Assembly: GCF_000328685.1 (NCBI RefSeq)
Contig: NC_019974.1
Location: forward strand, 1,541,001 to 1,605,000
Direction of reading: 5' to 3'
DNA from: Natronococcus occultus SP4
Lineage (GTDB): Archaea > Halobacteriota > Halobacteria > Halobacteriales > Natrialbaceae
DNA length: 64,000 nt
The position numbers were made by a program, and so were the translations under genes. The notes under the pieces were generated by a model. The model did not search any database, was not told the origin of the DNA, and was given only the letters and a program-made list of their open reading frames with translations. Below are positions 41,082-50,624 of this stretch, piece by piece. Every line of letters begins with the position of its first letter. Within the stretch, counting starts at the first letter, position 1.

Positions 41082-41216
41082 AGACGTTGGTATTCGAAGT
41101 ACGCGGAAAAGAATTCGGCCGACAGAACGGAGCCGTCGAGACAGTGTGGGAGGTCGGTTTTCACCGGGCGATGTTGGTTAGGCGAGGTCGTTGGCTGCAG
41201 TGGAAGCGTACTGGCG

Positions 41217-41441
41217 CTACTCCCGGGCAGTCGAGCCGTCTCGGGGATGGGTCTTCTTGAACAACGGCCACGCCAGCACCATCAGGCCCGTCCAGAGAAG
41301 GATGAACGAGGCACCGAGGGCGCCACCTGAGAGCCCCAGAAGCGACAGGACGAACGTGCCGACGATCGCCAGGACGGCGACGCCCATCCCTACCGCCTGC
41401 ATTCCGCTGTAACCGCCGGTAGCAACCGTATCACCGAGCAT
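41217..41441 (-). CDS. Small two-TM membrane protein, unknown
   Basis: This 74-residue protein starts at the ATG at 41441, immediately preceded by an AT-rich promoter-like TTTTATC. Two membrane helices (AVGMGVAVLAIVGTFVLSLLGLSGG and ASFILLWTGLMVLAWPLF) are followed by a short basic/acidic tail (KKTHPRDGSTARE). No family is recognised. A longer frame upstream has no support. It lies between the sensor kinase and the FAD oxidoreductase genes. Confidence 0.65.
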   Translation of the reverse strand: MLGDTVATGGYSGMQAVGMGVAVLAIVGTFVLSLLGLSGGALGASFILLWTGLMVLAWPLFKKTHPRDGSTARE

Positions 41442-41528
41442 GATAAAAGCAGTATGATACGAGTGCAAGTGCTTTCCGGAGCAAACGGCGAATCGCGTCC
41501 CAGCGCACACCGTTCGTCCCCTCGACGC

Positions 41529-42683
41529 TTAGACGACGTTTCGCTCGACGCGCTCGCGTTCGGTCCCGAACCGGTCGCTCGAGAGCGCCCCGACGTCGAC
41601 CAGCGAGGACGTCCCGTCGACGATCAGTTCGGCGACGATCCGCCCCGTCGCGGGGGCGTGCTGGAAGCCGTGGCCCGAAAAGCCCGCGGCCGTGATCAGG
41701 CCGGGGACCGTCTCCTCGAGGACGGCGTTGTCGTCGGGGGTGACGGCGTACAGCCCCGCCCACCCCCGTTTGATCCGGGAGTCGGGTCCGAAGTAGGTCG
41801 CCCACTCGGATGCGGTCTCGAGGACGTCGGCGGCCCAGCCGAAGTCGATCCCGCGGTCGTAGCCGTCGGGATCCCGGTCCGGGTCCGCGTCGCCGAGGTG
41901 GCCCCCGACCAGCGCCTCGCCGTCGCGCTCGGGTCGGAAGTAGGTGCCCGTCTCGAGGTCGACCGTCAGCGGGTCGGTTTCGGGGACTGACGTCTCGGGA
42001 TCGACGACGACCATCTGGCGGCGCTTGGGCGCGATCGGTAAGTCGACGTCGGCCATCGCGGCGACCCGACGCGCCCACGGCCCCGCGGCGTTGACGACGT
42101 ACTCGGCCTCGAGGGGACCGTCGGGCGTCTCGACGCCGACGACGCGGCCGTCCCCGTCCTCGCATATGATGTCCGTAACGGGCGTCTCCGTCCTGATATC
42201 GACGCCCGCGTCGGCGGCCGCGCGGGCGTAGCCCTGCAGGGCGAGGTGGGGGTCCGCGAAGCCGTCGGTCGGGGCGTACGTCGCCGCGACGAACCTGTCG
42301 GGGTCGATCCCCGGACAGCGTTCGCGGGCGTCCTCGGGCTCGAGCAGTTCGCTTGGCACTCCCCGTTCGTTCTGCATCTCGACGGCCGTCTCCAGGGCCG
42401 CGGCGGTCTCGGCGGTGCGCGCGAGAAACAGGTAGCCGTTCGTCCGGTAGTCGACGTCGGTCCCGAACCGGTCCTCGAACTCGCTCCAGACGGCCATGCT
42501 CGCGAGCGAGAGCTCGACGTTCGTCGGCGTCGAGAACTGCGCGCGGATCCCACCCGCGGACCGCTCCGTGCTCCCGTTCCCGACCGAGCCCTTCTCGCAG
42601 ACGACGACGTCGACCCCGCGTTCGGCGAGTTCGAGCGCGCTCGCGAGCCCCACGATCCCGCCACCGATGACGACGATGCGCAT
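41529..42683 (-). CDS. FAD-dependent amine/amino-acid oxidoreductase (DAO family)
   Basis: This 384-residue flavoprotein has an N-terminal dinucleotide loop (RIVVIGGGIVGLASALELAERGVDVVVCEKG). The DAO-family motif that anchors the flavin follows (STERSAGGIRAQFS), and the C-terminal FAD-binding segment is LYAVTPDDNAVLEETVPGLITAAGFSGHGFQHAPATGR. It is closest in layout to the beta-type subunits of sarcosine or opine oxidases, which oxidise secondary amines to imines. It follows a second DAO-family gene with a 39-nt gap on the same strand, and an ornithine-cyclodeaminase-type gene diverges from the pair. Confidence 0.9.
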   Translation of the reverse strand: MRIVVIGGGIVGLASALELAERGVDVVVCEKGSVGNGSTERSAGGIRAQFSTPTNVELSLASMAVWSEFEDRFGTDVDYRTNGYLFLARTAETAAALETAVEMQNERGVPSELLEPEDARERCPGIDPDRFVAATYAPTDGFADPHLALQGYARAAADAGVDIRTETPVTDIICEDGDGRVVGVETPDGPLEAEYVVNAAGPWARRVAAMADVDLPIAPKRRQMVVVDPETSVPETDPLTVDLETGTYFRPERDGEALVGGHLGDADPDRDPDGYDRGIDFGWAADVLETASEWATYFGPDSRIKRGWAGLYAVTPDDNAVLEETVPGLITAAGFSGHGFQHAPATGRIVAELIVDGTSSLVDVGALSSDRFGTERERVERNVV

Positions 42684-42722
42684 ACGGGATACGTTGGCAC
42701 GGGTCGGGATAAGCGTTCGTCG

Positions 42723-43802
42723 TCAGCCCCGAAACCTGGTCGGCGAGAGCCGACGCCGGTACTCGGGGTCGACGTCACCCCCGATGACGTCGGCGACTGC
42801 GGGCGCCAGCGTGATTCCCTGGCCGCTCAATCCGACCGCGACGAGGTAGCCCTCAACGGTGGTCTCGCCGACCAGCGGGCGGCCGTCGGGGGTGACGGTC
42901 CGGTAGCCGACCCAGTCGTCGACGACCGTCGCGTCCTCGAGGGCGAGGACGACGTCCTCGAGTTCCCGTGCGGAGTCGCGAAACGACGCGGAGACCGATC
43001 GGTCCGCGAGGTCGTAGCGCTGTCCCTCGACGTAGTCGGTCCGGTAGGCGCCGAGCCAGGCGCCGGTCTCGGTGGGCCGGACGTACCGCTTGGACTCGAA
43101 GATCGCCGTCGGTCCCTCGAGGGGCTCGCCCGTCTCGACCGCGAGCATCGGCCCGCGGGTGTGACACAGCGGTAGCTCGATCCCGACGGCCTCGTTCAAC
43201 TGTGGCGCCCACGGTCCGGCCGCGTTGATCACCCGATCGGCCGCGAGCCGGCCCTCGCTCGTCTCGACGGCCGTAACGGCGCCGTCGCGGGTCTCGACGT
43301 CCGTAACTGACACGCCAGTCCGGACGTCGACGCCCGCCGTCCGCGCGCGGTCGGCGAACAGCCTCGCCGCGACCGCGGGATCGCAGACTCGGTCCTCGGG
43401 CGTGTAGAGCCCGCCCGCGAGGCCGTCGGGTTCGATCCCCAGCCCGACGAGTTCGTCGGGCTCGAGGACGGAGGCCTCGATCCCGTCCTCGCGAAGCGCA
43501 ACGGCGGAGTCCGCGAGGCGGTCGGCGAAGGCCTCGCTTTCGGCGACGTAGACGATACCGATCCGATCGGTCTCGAGGCCGTCCTCGCGGAGCTCGCGGT
43601 AGCGCTCGCGGGCCCGTTTCCGGAACCGGAGATCGAACGGCTCGGGATCGACGACGGTCCGCATCAGCAGTCCCGCGGAGGCGGCGGTCGTCTCCCGGCC
43701 GATTTCGGATCGTTCGAGGACGGTGATCTCGTGGTCAGTCGAGCCGAGGCGGGCGGCGATCGCGGTGCCGACGATCCCGCCGCCGACGATGACGGTGTGC
43801 AT
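42723..43802 (-). CDS. FAD-dependent oxidoreductase (DAO family, ThiO/glycine-oxidase-like)
   Basis: This 359-residue flavoprotein has an N-terminal GxGxxG (HTVIVGGGIVGTAIAARLG), TTAASAGLLMRTVV, RVINAAGPWAPQLNEAVGIELPLCHTRGPMLAV and the C-terminal VTPDGRPLVGETTVEGYLVAVGLSGQGITLAPAVADVI. It is probably an oxidase or dehydrogenase for a D-amino acid, glycine or cyclic imino acid. It is the first gene of a two-gene minus-strand operon and diverges from an OCD-type gene, with about 80 nt between starts, so the three are likely controlled together. Confidence 0.9.
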   Translation of the reverse strand: MHTVIVGGGIVGTAIAARLGSTDHEITVLERSEIGRETTAASAGLLMRTVVDPEPFDLRFRKRARERYRELREDGLETDRIGIVYVAESEAFADRLADSAVALREDGIEASVLEPDELVGLGIEPDGLAGGLYTPEDRVCDPAVAARLFADRARTAGVDVRTGVSVTDVETRDGAVTAVETSEGRLAADRVINAAGPWAPQLNEAVGIELPLCHTRGPMLAVETGEPLEGPTAIFESKRYVRPTETGAWLGAYRTDYVEGQRYDLADRSVSASFRDSARELEDVVLALEDATVVDDWVGYRTVTPDGRPLVGETTVEGYLVAVGLSGQGITLAPAVADVIGGDVDPEYRRRLSPTRFRG

Positions 43803-43881
43803 ACCCTCCCTTCGGGGGCCCGGAATACAGTCGTTTCCCGCGCTCGCGTCACTGAAGTGGGGGCCCGACGATAGTCGGAGT

Positions 43882-44868
43882 ATGGTACGCGTGCTCTCCG
43901 AGTCGGAGGTAGCGTCGGTGCTCGAACTCGAGGCCCTCCTGCCGGCCCTCGGCGAGGCCTTCGAGAAACAGTACGCGGGCGAGGTCGAGCGCCCGGAGCG
44001 TCCCCACTACCCGATCGGAACGGGGCTCGATCCCGACGCACCGACGGAGTCGACCGGAACGGGGCTGTGTATGCCCGCCTACCTGCACGGCGAGCCGTAC
44101 GTCACGACGAAGCTGGCGACCGTCTGTCCGGACAACCCCGACCGCGGGCTGCCGACGGTCACGGCCCAGCTCGCGCTCGTCGACGCCAAGACCGGGCAAC
44201 CTCGCTCCTACATGGCCGCAAACCGGATCACCAGCGCCCGCACTGGCTGTATCGGCGGGCTCGCGGCCCGCGAGCTGGCAGCCGAGGGGTCGATCGAACT
44301 CGGCGTGATCGGCGCGGGCACGCAGGCTCGCTGGCAGACCCGGGCGATCGCGGCCGCGGTGGGCTCGCGACTCGAGGCGATCCGGGTCTACTCGCCCAGC
44401 GACTCGAAGGTCGACTGCGCCGCCGACCTCGAGGACGAACTCGGCGTTCCGGCGACCGCGGTCGAGACGCCTCGCGAGGCCGTCTCGGCGTCGTCGGTCG
44501 TCGTGACGGCGACGACGAGCACCGAACCGGTGTTCCCGGGCGAGGCGCTGGCCGAGGGAACGCTCGTCGTCGCGGTCGGGGCCTACACGCCCGAGATGCG
44601 CGAGCTCGACGCGACGACGATCGACCGCGCGGCGACGATCGTCGCGGACGTCCCCGAGGAGGCCGCCGAGACGGGCGATCTGCGCGAGCACGACGATCGG
44701 GAGCTGGTCCCCCTCGGCGGCGTTCTGGCCGGCGAGTTCGACCGGGAGTCGTCAGCCGAGATCGTCGTGGTCGCGAGCGTCGGCTCGGCGGTGTTAGACG
44801 CCGCGACTGCGGCGTTCGTCTACGACCGGGCCCGCGAGACGGAGCTCGGCACCGACGTTCCGCTCTAA
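43882..44868 (+). CDS. Ornithine cyclodeaminase/mu-crystallin family protein
   Basis: 328 residues from the ATG at 43882 (VRVLSESEVASVLELEALLPALGEAFE); a longer upstream frame overlaps the divergent oxidase gene. It has the family's NAD(P)-binding loop ELGVIGAGTQARWQTRAI, preceded by MAANRITSARTGCIGGLAARELA, and DVPEEAAETGDLREH. Members are ornithine cyclodeaminases, alanine dehydrogenases or ketimine/pyrroline-2-carboxylate reductases. Because two amine oxidases diverge from it, a role reducing the cyclic imine they form, or the reverse, is plausible but unproven. Confidence 0.9.
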   Translation: MVRVLSESEVASVLELEALLPALGEAFEKQYAGEVERPERPHYPIGTGLDPDAPTESTGTGLCMPAYLHGEPYVTTKLATVCPDNPDRGLPTVTAQLALVDAKTGQPRSYMAANRITSARTGCIGGLAARELAAEGSIELGVIGAGTQARWQTRAIAAAVGSRLEAIRVYSPSDSKVDCAADLEDELGVPATAVETPREAVSASSVVVTATTSTEPVFPGEALAEGTLVVAVGAYTPEMRELDATTIDRAATIVADVPEEAAETGDLREHDDRELVPLGGVLAGEFDRESSAEIVVVASVGSAVLDAATAAFVYDRARETELGTDVPL

Positions 44869-44902
44869 CCGGCAGGGTGGCACGTGCGGCCACGGCACTC
44901 AA

Positions 44903-46804
44903 ATGGGCGTCCGCCCAACGTCTATCCGAATCGATGCACGGGGAGCGAACGAGGACGGGCCGCGACGGCCCGCGAGGACGAACTCGGAGGACTCGAGCGT
45001 GACGGTTCGGTCGATCCCGTTCGTCGATCGAATCGCCGACGGCGTCTTCGCACTCGACGATCGGCTCCGGGTTACCTATCTCAACGACGCGGCCGCGTCG
45101 CTGTTCGACGCCGACCGCGAGGGCGTCCTGGGCGAGCACGTCGAGGAGGCGGTCCCCGACATCCTCGAGGGGCAGTTCCCCGCGGCGTTCTACCGCGTCG
45201 TCGAGGACGATCTTCCGGCGACCTTCGAGCTGTACCACCACGAGCGCGACGCGCGGTTCGAGCTGCGCGCCTACCCGGTCGAGGACGGCCTCTCGGCGTT
45301 CGTTCTCGAACTCGACGACCGGGAACGAAACGTCGACCGCCGTGCGGCCGTCCTCGAGGCGATCGACGACGGGGTCGTCACGATCGACGGCAACCGACGC
45401 ATCGTCGGAATCAACGAGGCAATGACGTCGTTTCTCGGCGCCGACCGCGCGGAGCTCGTCGGCGAGGACGTCGACGTCCTCGCGGCGCTGGCCGGCGTCG
45501 CCGACGACGACCTCGAGGCGATCCGTCGAGGGATCGGCGACGTCGAGTCTGGACTGGCCCGAAATCGCCGGTTCGACCTTCCGGTCACCGACGGCGACGG
45601 GAGCGAGCGCGTCGGCGAGCTCCGGCTCGTGCCGATCAGGGACGGGACGGCCTCGGTCGCGGCCGTCGTCAGGGACGTCACCGACCGCCGCGAGTACGAA
45701 CGGGTCGTCGAGTCGCTCCACGAGGTGACCCGATGGCTCCTCGAGTCCGACGATCCCGAGGAGATCTGTGCGGTCGCCGTCCACGCCGGCAGCGACCTGC
45801 TCGGACTGCCGATCAGCGGCGTCTGGCTGCTCGAGGAGGAGCAGGGCTACCTCGAACCCGTCGCCGGCACCGCCGAGGCCTACGACGAGTTCGGCGGCTT
45901 CCCCCGGTTCGGGCCGGGCGAGGGAATCGTCTGGGACGTCTTCGAGGCCGGCGAGATCGAGCGGATCGACGACCTCCGGAGCGCCGACGACCCGTACAAC
46001 CCCGATACACCCCTTGGGTCGGAGATCATCGCGCCGATCGGCACCCACGGCGTGCTCATGACCGGGTCGTTCGAGCCGGAGGCGTTCGACGAGACCGACG
46101 TCGAGTTGCTCTCGACGCTCGTCGAGAACACCCGCGCCGCGCTCGATCGGACCGAACGTGAGCAGACGCTCCGGGAGCGAACCGAACGGATCGAGCGCCA
46201 GACCGAACGGTTAGCGGAGATCGCGCGGCTTCTGTCGGGGGAGCTCCAGTGCCAGTTCGAGCGGGTCGCGGACGTCCTCGCGGACGAGGACGCACGGGAG
46301 CACTCCCTGTCCGAACGCGAGGTGGAGACGACCCTCGAGCGGACCGACCGGCTCGTCGACGATATCCGGGAACTCGCCCGCGACGCCGGGGCGGTCGGGG
46401 CTCGCTCGAGGATCGATCTCGCGACCGCGCTCGAGGACGCCCGATCGGCGTCCGGACTCGATCCGGACGCGGTCCGTCTCCTCGACGGGGCGAGGCTCCG
46501 GGCCGATCGGGATCGGTTTTGCCACCTTCTCGAGTCCGCGCTCGACGGGATCGCCACGCGAGCCGACGGCGACGTCGACGTCGAGGTCGGTCCGCTCGAG
46601 GACGGCGAGCCCGGGCTGTTCGTTCGGGAGGCTGGGGCCGTTCCCGGCGTGGGTCGTGCGGACATCGACCACGAGGAGACCGACCTCACGGTCCTGCGGG
46701 CGATCGCGCGAGCCCACGACTGGCGGCCGGTGATCGAACGCGACGGGCAGGGTCGAATCCGGATCGAGATCCGGGAGCTGGCGACCCTCGAACGGGTTAG
46801 TTGA
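44903..46804 (+). CDS. PAS-PAS-GAF protein with degenerate histidine-kinase module
   Basis: 633 residues from the ATG at 44903; a GTG at 44999 gives 601 and may be truer, since the first 32 residues are not conserved in type. Domains in order: PAS (about 40-140), PAS (145-262), GAF (270-415), coiled coil, then a DHp/HATPase-like region. Catalytic residues are missing. The site that should read SHDLRNPL is SGELQCQF (445-452), the N-box is HLLESALDG (541-549), and G1/G2 glycines are replaced (EAGAVPGV, ETDLTV). It is thus probably a pseudokinase or scaffold. It overlaps a convergent HalX response regulator by 8 nt. Confidence 0.85.
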   Translation: MGVRPTSIRIDARGANEDGPRRPARTNSEDSSVTVRSIPFVDRIADGVFALDDRLRVTYLNDAAASLFDADREGVLGEHVEEAVPDILEGQFPAAFYRVVEDDLPATFELYHHERDARFELRAYPVEDGLSAFVLELDDRERNVDRRAAVLEAIDDGVVTIDGNRRIVGINEAMTSFLGADRAELVGEDVDVLAALAGVADDDLEAIRRGIGDVESGLARNRRFDLPVTDGDGSERVGELRLVPIRDGTASVAAVVRDVTDRREYERVVESLHEVTRWLLESDDPEEICAVAVHAGSDLLGLPISGVWLLEEEQGYLEPVAGTAEAYDEFGGFPRFGPGEGIVWDVFEAGEIERIDDLRSADDPYNPDTPLGSEIIAPIGTHGVLMTGSFEPEAFDETDVELLSTLVENTRAALDRTEREQTLRERTERIERQTERLAEIARLLSGELQCQFERVADVLADEDAREHSLSEREVETTLERTDRLVDDIRELARDAGAVGARSRIDLATALEDARSASGLDPDAVRLLDGARLRADRDRFCHLLESALDGIATRADGDVDVEVGPLEDGEPGLFVREAGAVPGVGRADIDHEETDLTVLRAIARAHDWRPVIERDGQGRIRIEIRELATLERVS

Positions 46805-47369
46805 CGGAATCGGAGGCGACCGAAACCTCCCAGTAGAGCTGTTGGTGCTCGTCCTGATCGAGCAGCCGGGTCCGGGTCTCGTCGATCTTCGTCCGGAGCA
46901 CGGCGATCCGATCCTCGAGTTCGGCGTACTCCTGGCTCGACCGGAGCTCCGCCTCGCTGAGCCGCCTGCTGAGGGTCGCCCTCTTCGAGGCGAGCTCGAA
47001 GTACGTCTCGAGCTGTTCGCTGTATCGTCGCCGCAGGAGCTGGGTCTCGACGCTGGCTCGCAGCTCCGTCCGCGACACCGGTTTGAGAAGGTAGTCGTCG
47101 ACTGCCGCGTCGGGTGTGTCCGGTTCGGTCCCGGTTACGACCACGGTCGGAACCGCGTCTCGGTCGCCACCGACGTCGTTCAGCTCGGCAGCGCCGCCGT
47201 CGGGCCGTCCGTCGACGACGACGACGTCGACCCGATCGTCGACCGCACGCGCCGTCGCCACGTCACGGACGGTCTCGACGTGGTAAGCGTCCTCGAGCCA
47301 GGAGGCGTACAGCTCGGCGAGGTCGGGCTCGTCCTCGACGAGCAGTACGGACGCAGTGTCGCTATCCAT
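46797..47369 (-). CDS. HalX-domain response regulator
   Basis: This 190-residue protein has an N-terminal receiver with acidic pocket EDEPD (12-16), phospho-acceptor Asp in VVVVDGRPDG (about 54), VVVTGTE and the conserved Lys in YLLKPV. A C-terminal HalX domain follows (QLLRRRYSEQLETYFELASKRATLSRRLSEAELRSSQEYAELEDRIAVLRTKID), a helical segment found in haloarchaeal regulators and of unknown partner. It converges on the PAS-GAF pseudokinase gene with an 8-nt overlap. A functional link between the two is likely from position only; a different, active kinase would be needed to phosphorylate it. Confidence 0.92.
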   Translation of the reverse strand: MDSDTASVLLVEDEPDLAELYASWLEDAYHVETVRDVATARAVDDRVDVVVVDGRPDGGAAELNDVGGDRDAVPTVVVTGTEPDTPDAAVDDYLLKPVSRTELRASVETQLLRRRYSEQLETYFELASKRATLSRRLSEAELRSSQEYAELEDRIAVLRTKIDETRTRLLDQDEHQQLYWEVSVASDSVN

Positions 47370-47447
47370 GTTGGGCCGTTCCGGAACGATCGGTTCGTGG
47401 GGGATTCCACGCGAGCGTATATCAACCTACTGGGCGCGGTGTGGCGT

Positions 47448-49601
47448 TCAGTCCAGTCCGCGCTCGATCGTCGCCCGCCAGTCGCCGATCGTCGCCGCGT
47501 CGACCGCGAGGTGCTCATCGCCGACGTCGATCGTGAGACGGCCGTCGTCGGTCGCGCGTCCGAGGGAGACGACGGGTGCGACGTCCTCGAACGCCTCGCG
47601 AACGGCCTCGGGGTCGTCGGTCTGGATCAGCGCACGACCCGGCTGCTCGTGGAACAGTTCGCCTGCCGGATCGTCGCCGGGAAGCGACACCGCCAGTCCC
47701 GCGTCCCCGGTGACCATCTCGGCCAGCGACACCGCCAGCCCGCCGTGGCTGACGTCGTGGACCGCAAGCGTCGAATCGTCGTCCGCGACCGCCGCCAGCG
47801 TCTCGATCAGGGCGGCCGGCTCCTCGGGCAGGGCGGGGAACCGGTCGCTCCCGTCGAACCGCGCGAGATACTCGGAGCCGCCGAGCCGGGCCTCGCCCGA
47901 CGCGAGGACGCGGTCGCCGACAAGCACCAGCTCGCCCTCGGGTTCGACCGACAGCGGGGGCGCGTCGTACCCCGCCTTCGTGCCGACCACCGCGAGCGTC
48001 GGCGTCGGCGGGATCGGGCCCGCGACCGAGTCGTTGTACAGCGAGACGTTCCCGCCGACGACCGGTGTCGAGAGCGTCTCGCACATCTCCGCGAGCCCGT
48101 CGACGATACCCCGGAACCCGCCGTAGACGTCGGGCTTCTCGGGGTTGCCGCCGTTGAGACAGTCGACCGCTGCGAGGGGGGTCGCGCCCTTGGCCGCGAC
48201 GTTGGTCGCGTTCTCGAGGGCAACCGCGCGGGCGCCCTCGTAGGGTGCGGTGCTCGTCCAGTTCGGCGCGGCGCCCGACGAGATCGCGACGCCCGTGTCG
48301 GCCTCGCGAACCGCGACGATCGCGGCGTCGTCGCCCGGGCCGACGCTCGTTCGAACGCCGACCTCGTGGTCGTACTGGCGGTAGATCCAGCGCTTCGAGG
48401 CGGTGTTCGGGCTCGAGAGGACCGTCTCGAGAGCAGTTTCGAGGGGGACTTCGGGCAGGTCGGTCTCGGGTGTGTCGGGCTCCGTGGCGGGAAGGTCGTT
48501 CATCGGTGCCCCCTCGCCGAGGAACTCGGCGTCGACGTCGACGACGGTCTCCCCCTCGAAGGTGCAGGTATAGCTCCCGTCGGTGACCTCGCCGATGATC
48601 GAACACCCCAGATCGAACCGTTCCGCGATCTCGCGGACGCGGTCGACGTTCTCCGGCGTGACCTCGTAACACATCCGCTCCTGGGACTCCGCGAGCAGGA
48701 TCTCCAGGGCGTTCATGTTCGGCTCTCGCTGGTGGACCCGCTCGAGTTCGATGTGAGCGCCGAGTCCGCCCTTGGCGACCAGTTCGCTCGAGGCCCCACC
48801 CAGCCCGGCGGCGCCGAGGTCGCGGGCCGACTCGAGGAGTCCCTCGTCGACGAGGACTTCGTTGGCCTCGATCAGCAGCTTCTCCGCGTAGGGGTCGCCG
48901 ACCTGGACCGCGGGTCGGTCCTCGGTTTCTGCGTCCTCCGCCAAGTCCTCGCTGGCGAAGCTCGCGCCGCCCAGCCCGTCCCGTCCCGTGGCGTTGCCCA
49001 CGAGGACGAGCTTGTTGCCCGGCTCCTGGGCTACGGCGGTGACGAGGCGATCCTCGTCGGTGAGTCCGACACAGGCGACGTTCACCAGCGGGTTCCCCTC
49101 GTAGTCGGGGTGGAAGTCGGCGCTCCCCGCGACGGTGGGGACGCCGATGCAGTTGCCGTAGTGGCTGATCCCCTCGACGACGCCCTCCAGCAGGTACTTC
49201 GAGTGTTCGCGGTCGAAGCTCCCGAAGTACAGCGAGTCGGCGAGCGCGATCGGGTAGGCGCCCATCGAGAGCGTGTCCCGGACGATCCCGCCCACGCCGG
49301 TCGCGGCGCCGTCGAACGGGTCGACGTAGGAGGGGTGGTTGTGGCTCTCGATCCCCATCGTCACGTAGGTCCCGCTGTTCTCGCCCGTCTCCTGGTCCGG
49401 CAGCGCGACGACGGCCGCGTCGTCCCCGGGTCCGACGACGACCTGCTCGCCCTCGCTGGAAAAGGCCGAGAGCAGCGGCCGCGAGGAGCGGTACGCGCAG
49501 TGCTCGCTCCAGAGGTTCTCGAACAGCGCCGCCTCGGCCGGCGTCGGCTCCCGACCGAGCTCCTCGACGACGAGTTCGCGGTCCGAATCGGCAAGGCTCA
49601 T
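47448..49601 (-). CDS. purL: Phosphoribosylformylglycinamidine synthase subunit PurL
   Basis: This 717-residue small-type PurL, as in archaea and Gram-positives, has [15 protein letters not shown], the ATP/FGAR motifs [58 protein letters not shown] and [14 protein letters not shown]. It repeats a second AIR-synthase-like half with [13 protein letters not shown] and [15 protein letters not shown]. It forms formylglycinamidine ribonucleotide from FGAR, ATP and ammonia delivered by PurQ/PurS (not in view). A 12-bp palindrome abuts the ATG. Cytoplasmic purine synthesis. Confidence 0.96.
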   Translation of the reverse strand: MSLADSDRELVVEELGREPTPAEAALFENLWSEHCAYRSSRPLLSAFSSEGEQVVVGPGDDAAVVALPDQETGENSGTYVTMGIESHNHPSYVDPFDGAATGVGGIVRDTLSMGAYPIALADSLYFGSFDREHSKYLLEGVVEGISHYGNCIGVPTVAGSADFHPDYEGNPLVNVACVGLTDEDRLVTAVAQEPGNKLVLVGNATGRDGLGGASFASEDLAEDAETEDRPAVQVGDPYAEKLLIEANEVLVDEGLLESARDLGAAGLGGASSELVAKGGLGAHIELERVHQREPNMNALEILLAESQERMCYEVTPENVDRVREIAERFDLGCSIIGEVTDGSYTCTFEGETVVDVDAEFLGEGAPMNDLPATEPDTPETDLPEVPLETALETVLSSPNTASKRWIYRQYDHEVGVRTSVGPGDDAAIVAVREADTGVAISSGAAPNWTSTAPYEGARAVALENATNVAAKGATPLAAVDCLNGGNPEKPDVYGGFRGIVDGLAEMCETLSTPVVGGNVSLYNDSVAGPIPPTPTLAVVGTKAGYDAPPLSVEPEGELVLVGDRVLASGEARLGGSEYLARFDGSDRFPALPEEPAALIETLAAVADDDSTLAVHDVSHGGLAVSLAEMVTGDAGLAVSLPGDDPAGELFHEQPGRALIQTDDPEAVREAFEDVAPVVSLGRATDDGRLTIDVGDEHLAVDAATIGDWRATIERGLD

Positions 49602-49613
49602 TCACCTAGGTGA
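49602..49613. promoter_or_regulatory. 12-bp palindrome at the purL ribosome-binding site
   Basis: TCACCTAGGTGA is a perfect inverted repeat touching the purL ATG on the minus strand, so the AGGTGA that would act as ribosome-binding site is inside a possible hairpin or operator. Confidence 0.3.
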
Positions 49614-49937
49614 TGAAAGCCGGGGAGTATATGGGTTTCTATATGCACGCTCGTGGATACCGCAGTCTGTTCTCATACTGTACGCGTCGGACGGAACCTG
49701 AACCGTTTCCGAACACGTTTGCGCTTGCGTTTACGAATTCGGGGCGTGCCGGTCGGTCTGTTTTTAGAAAAATACTTATACAGGATTTGACTATATTGGA
49801 GCGCCCGGAGTTACGACGAGTTCGCGTCCCCGCTGACGCGTCCCCTCCACCGACGTTCTTTCGTCGCCCCACCGACGAGCGACGGCGCTCGCCCCGCGAT
49901 CGGGGTGTTTTTGACCGATCGCGCGAAAGACGAGGAC
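49614..49937. other. Intergenic region between purL and the PHP gene
   Basis: About 325 bp without a supported gene. The stretch 49750-49800 is AT-rich (TTTTTAGAAAAATACTTATACAGG) and may carry promoter elements. A GTG at 49905 gives an 11-residue N-terminal extension of the PHP protein that is not needed for the fold. Confidence 0.4.
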
Positions 49938-50624
49938 GTGCTGTCGGTCGAACTCCACGCCCACTCGTCGCTGTCCTACGACGGCCGCGACTCCGTCGAG
50001 CTCATCTTAGAACAGGCCGAAGCCGTCGGCCTCGACGCGATCGCGGTCACGGACCACGACGAGATCGACGCGAGCCTCGAGGCCGCCGAGCGCGCCCCCG
50101 AGTACGGCCTGGTCGGCATCCCGGCGATCGAGATCTCGAGCACGGCCGGCCACGTCCTCGGGCTGGGGATCGAGGAGGCGGTCCCGCCGGGGCTGTCCTA
50201 CGAGACGACCCTCGAGCGGATCCGCGAGCAGGGCGGACTGGCGGTGATTCCCCACCCGTTCCAGCAGTCGCGCCACGGCGTCACCGCCAGAATCTCTCTC
50301 GAGGCGCTCGCGGAGGGCGACGCGATCGAAGTCTACAACTCCCGTCTGCTGACCGGGCGGGCCAACCGCCAGGCCGAGCGCTTCGCCCGCGAGCACGACC
50401 TTCCGATGACGGCGGGCAGCGACGCCCACATCAGCGAGATGGTCGGGCAGGCGATCACCCGCGTCGACGCCGACGAGCGCTCGGCCGAGGCGATCCTCGA
50501 GGCGATCCGCGAGGGACGGACGTCGGTCGAGGGGAAACGAACACCGTGGCACATCAGCTTCCGCCAGTTCGGTGGCGGCGTTACGCGACGCGTCAGAAGT
50601 ACGGTGGTGGGGCTGTTCCGATGA
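49938..50624 (+). CDS. PHP-domain metal-dependent phosphoesterase
   Basis: 228 residues from the GTG at 49938 (LSVELHAHSSLSYDG); a GTG at 49905 is an alternative giving 239. PHP motifs are in place: HAHS (motif I), AIAVTDHDEIDASL (II), GIPAIEISSTAGHVLGLG (III) and an MTAGSDAHISEMVG (IV) for the trinuclear metal site. Members hydrolyse phosphoesters such as histidinol phosphate or nucleotides; the substrate is unknown. The stop overlaps the ATG of an asparagine-synthase-like gene by 4 nt, implying a joint function. Confidence 0.88.
   Translation: MLSVELHAHSSLSYDGRDSVELILEQAEAVGLDAIAVTDHDEIDASLEAAERAPEYGLVGIPAIEISSTAGHVLGLGIEEAVPPGLSYETTLERIREQGGLAVIPHPFQQSRHGVTARISLEALAEGDAIEVYNSRLLTGRANRQAERFAREHDLPMTAGSDAHISEMVGQAITRVDADERSAEAILEAIREGRTSVEGKRTPWHISFRQFGGGVTRRVRSTVVGLFR

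Noticed and set aside
49610-50620. N-terminal extension of the asparagine-synthase-like frame across the PHP gene
   Set aside because: The upstream frame is out of phase with, and overlaps, a well-supported PHP gene; the ATG at 50621 with ATGA overlap is the proper start.
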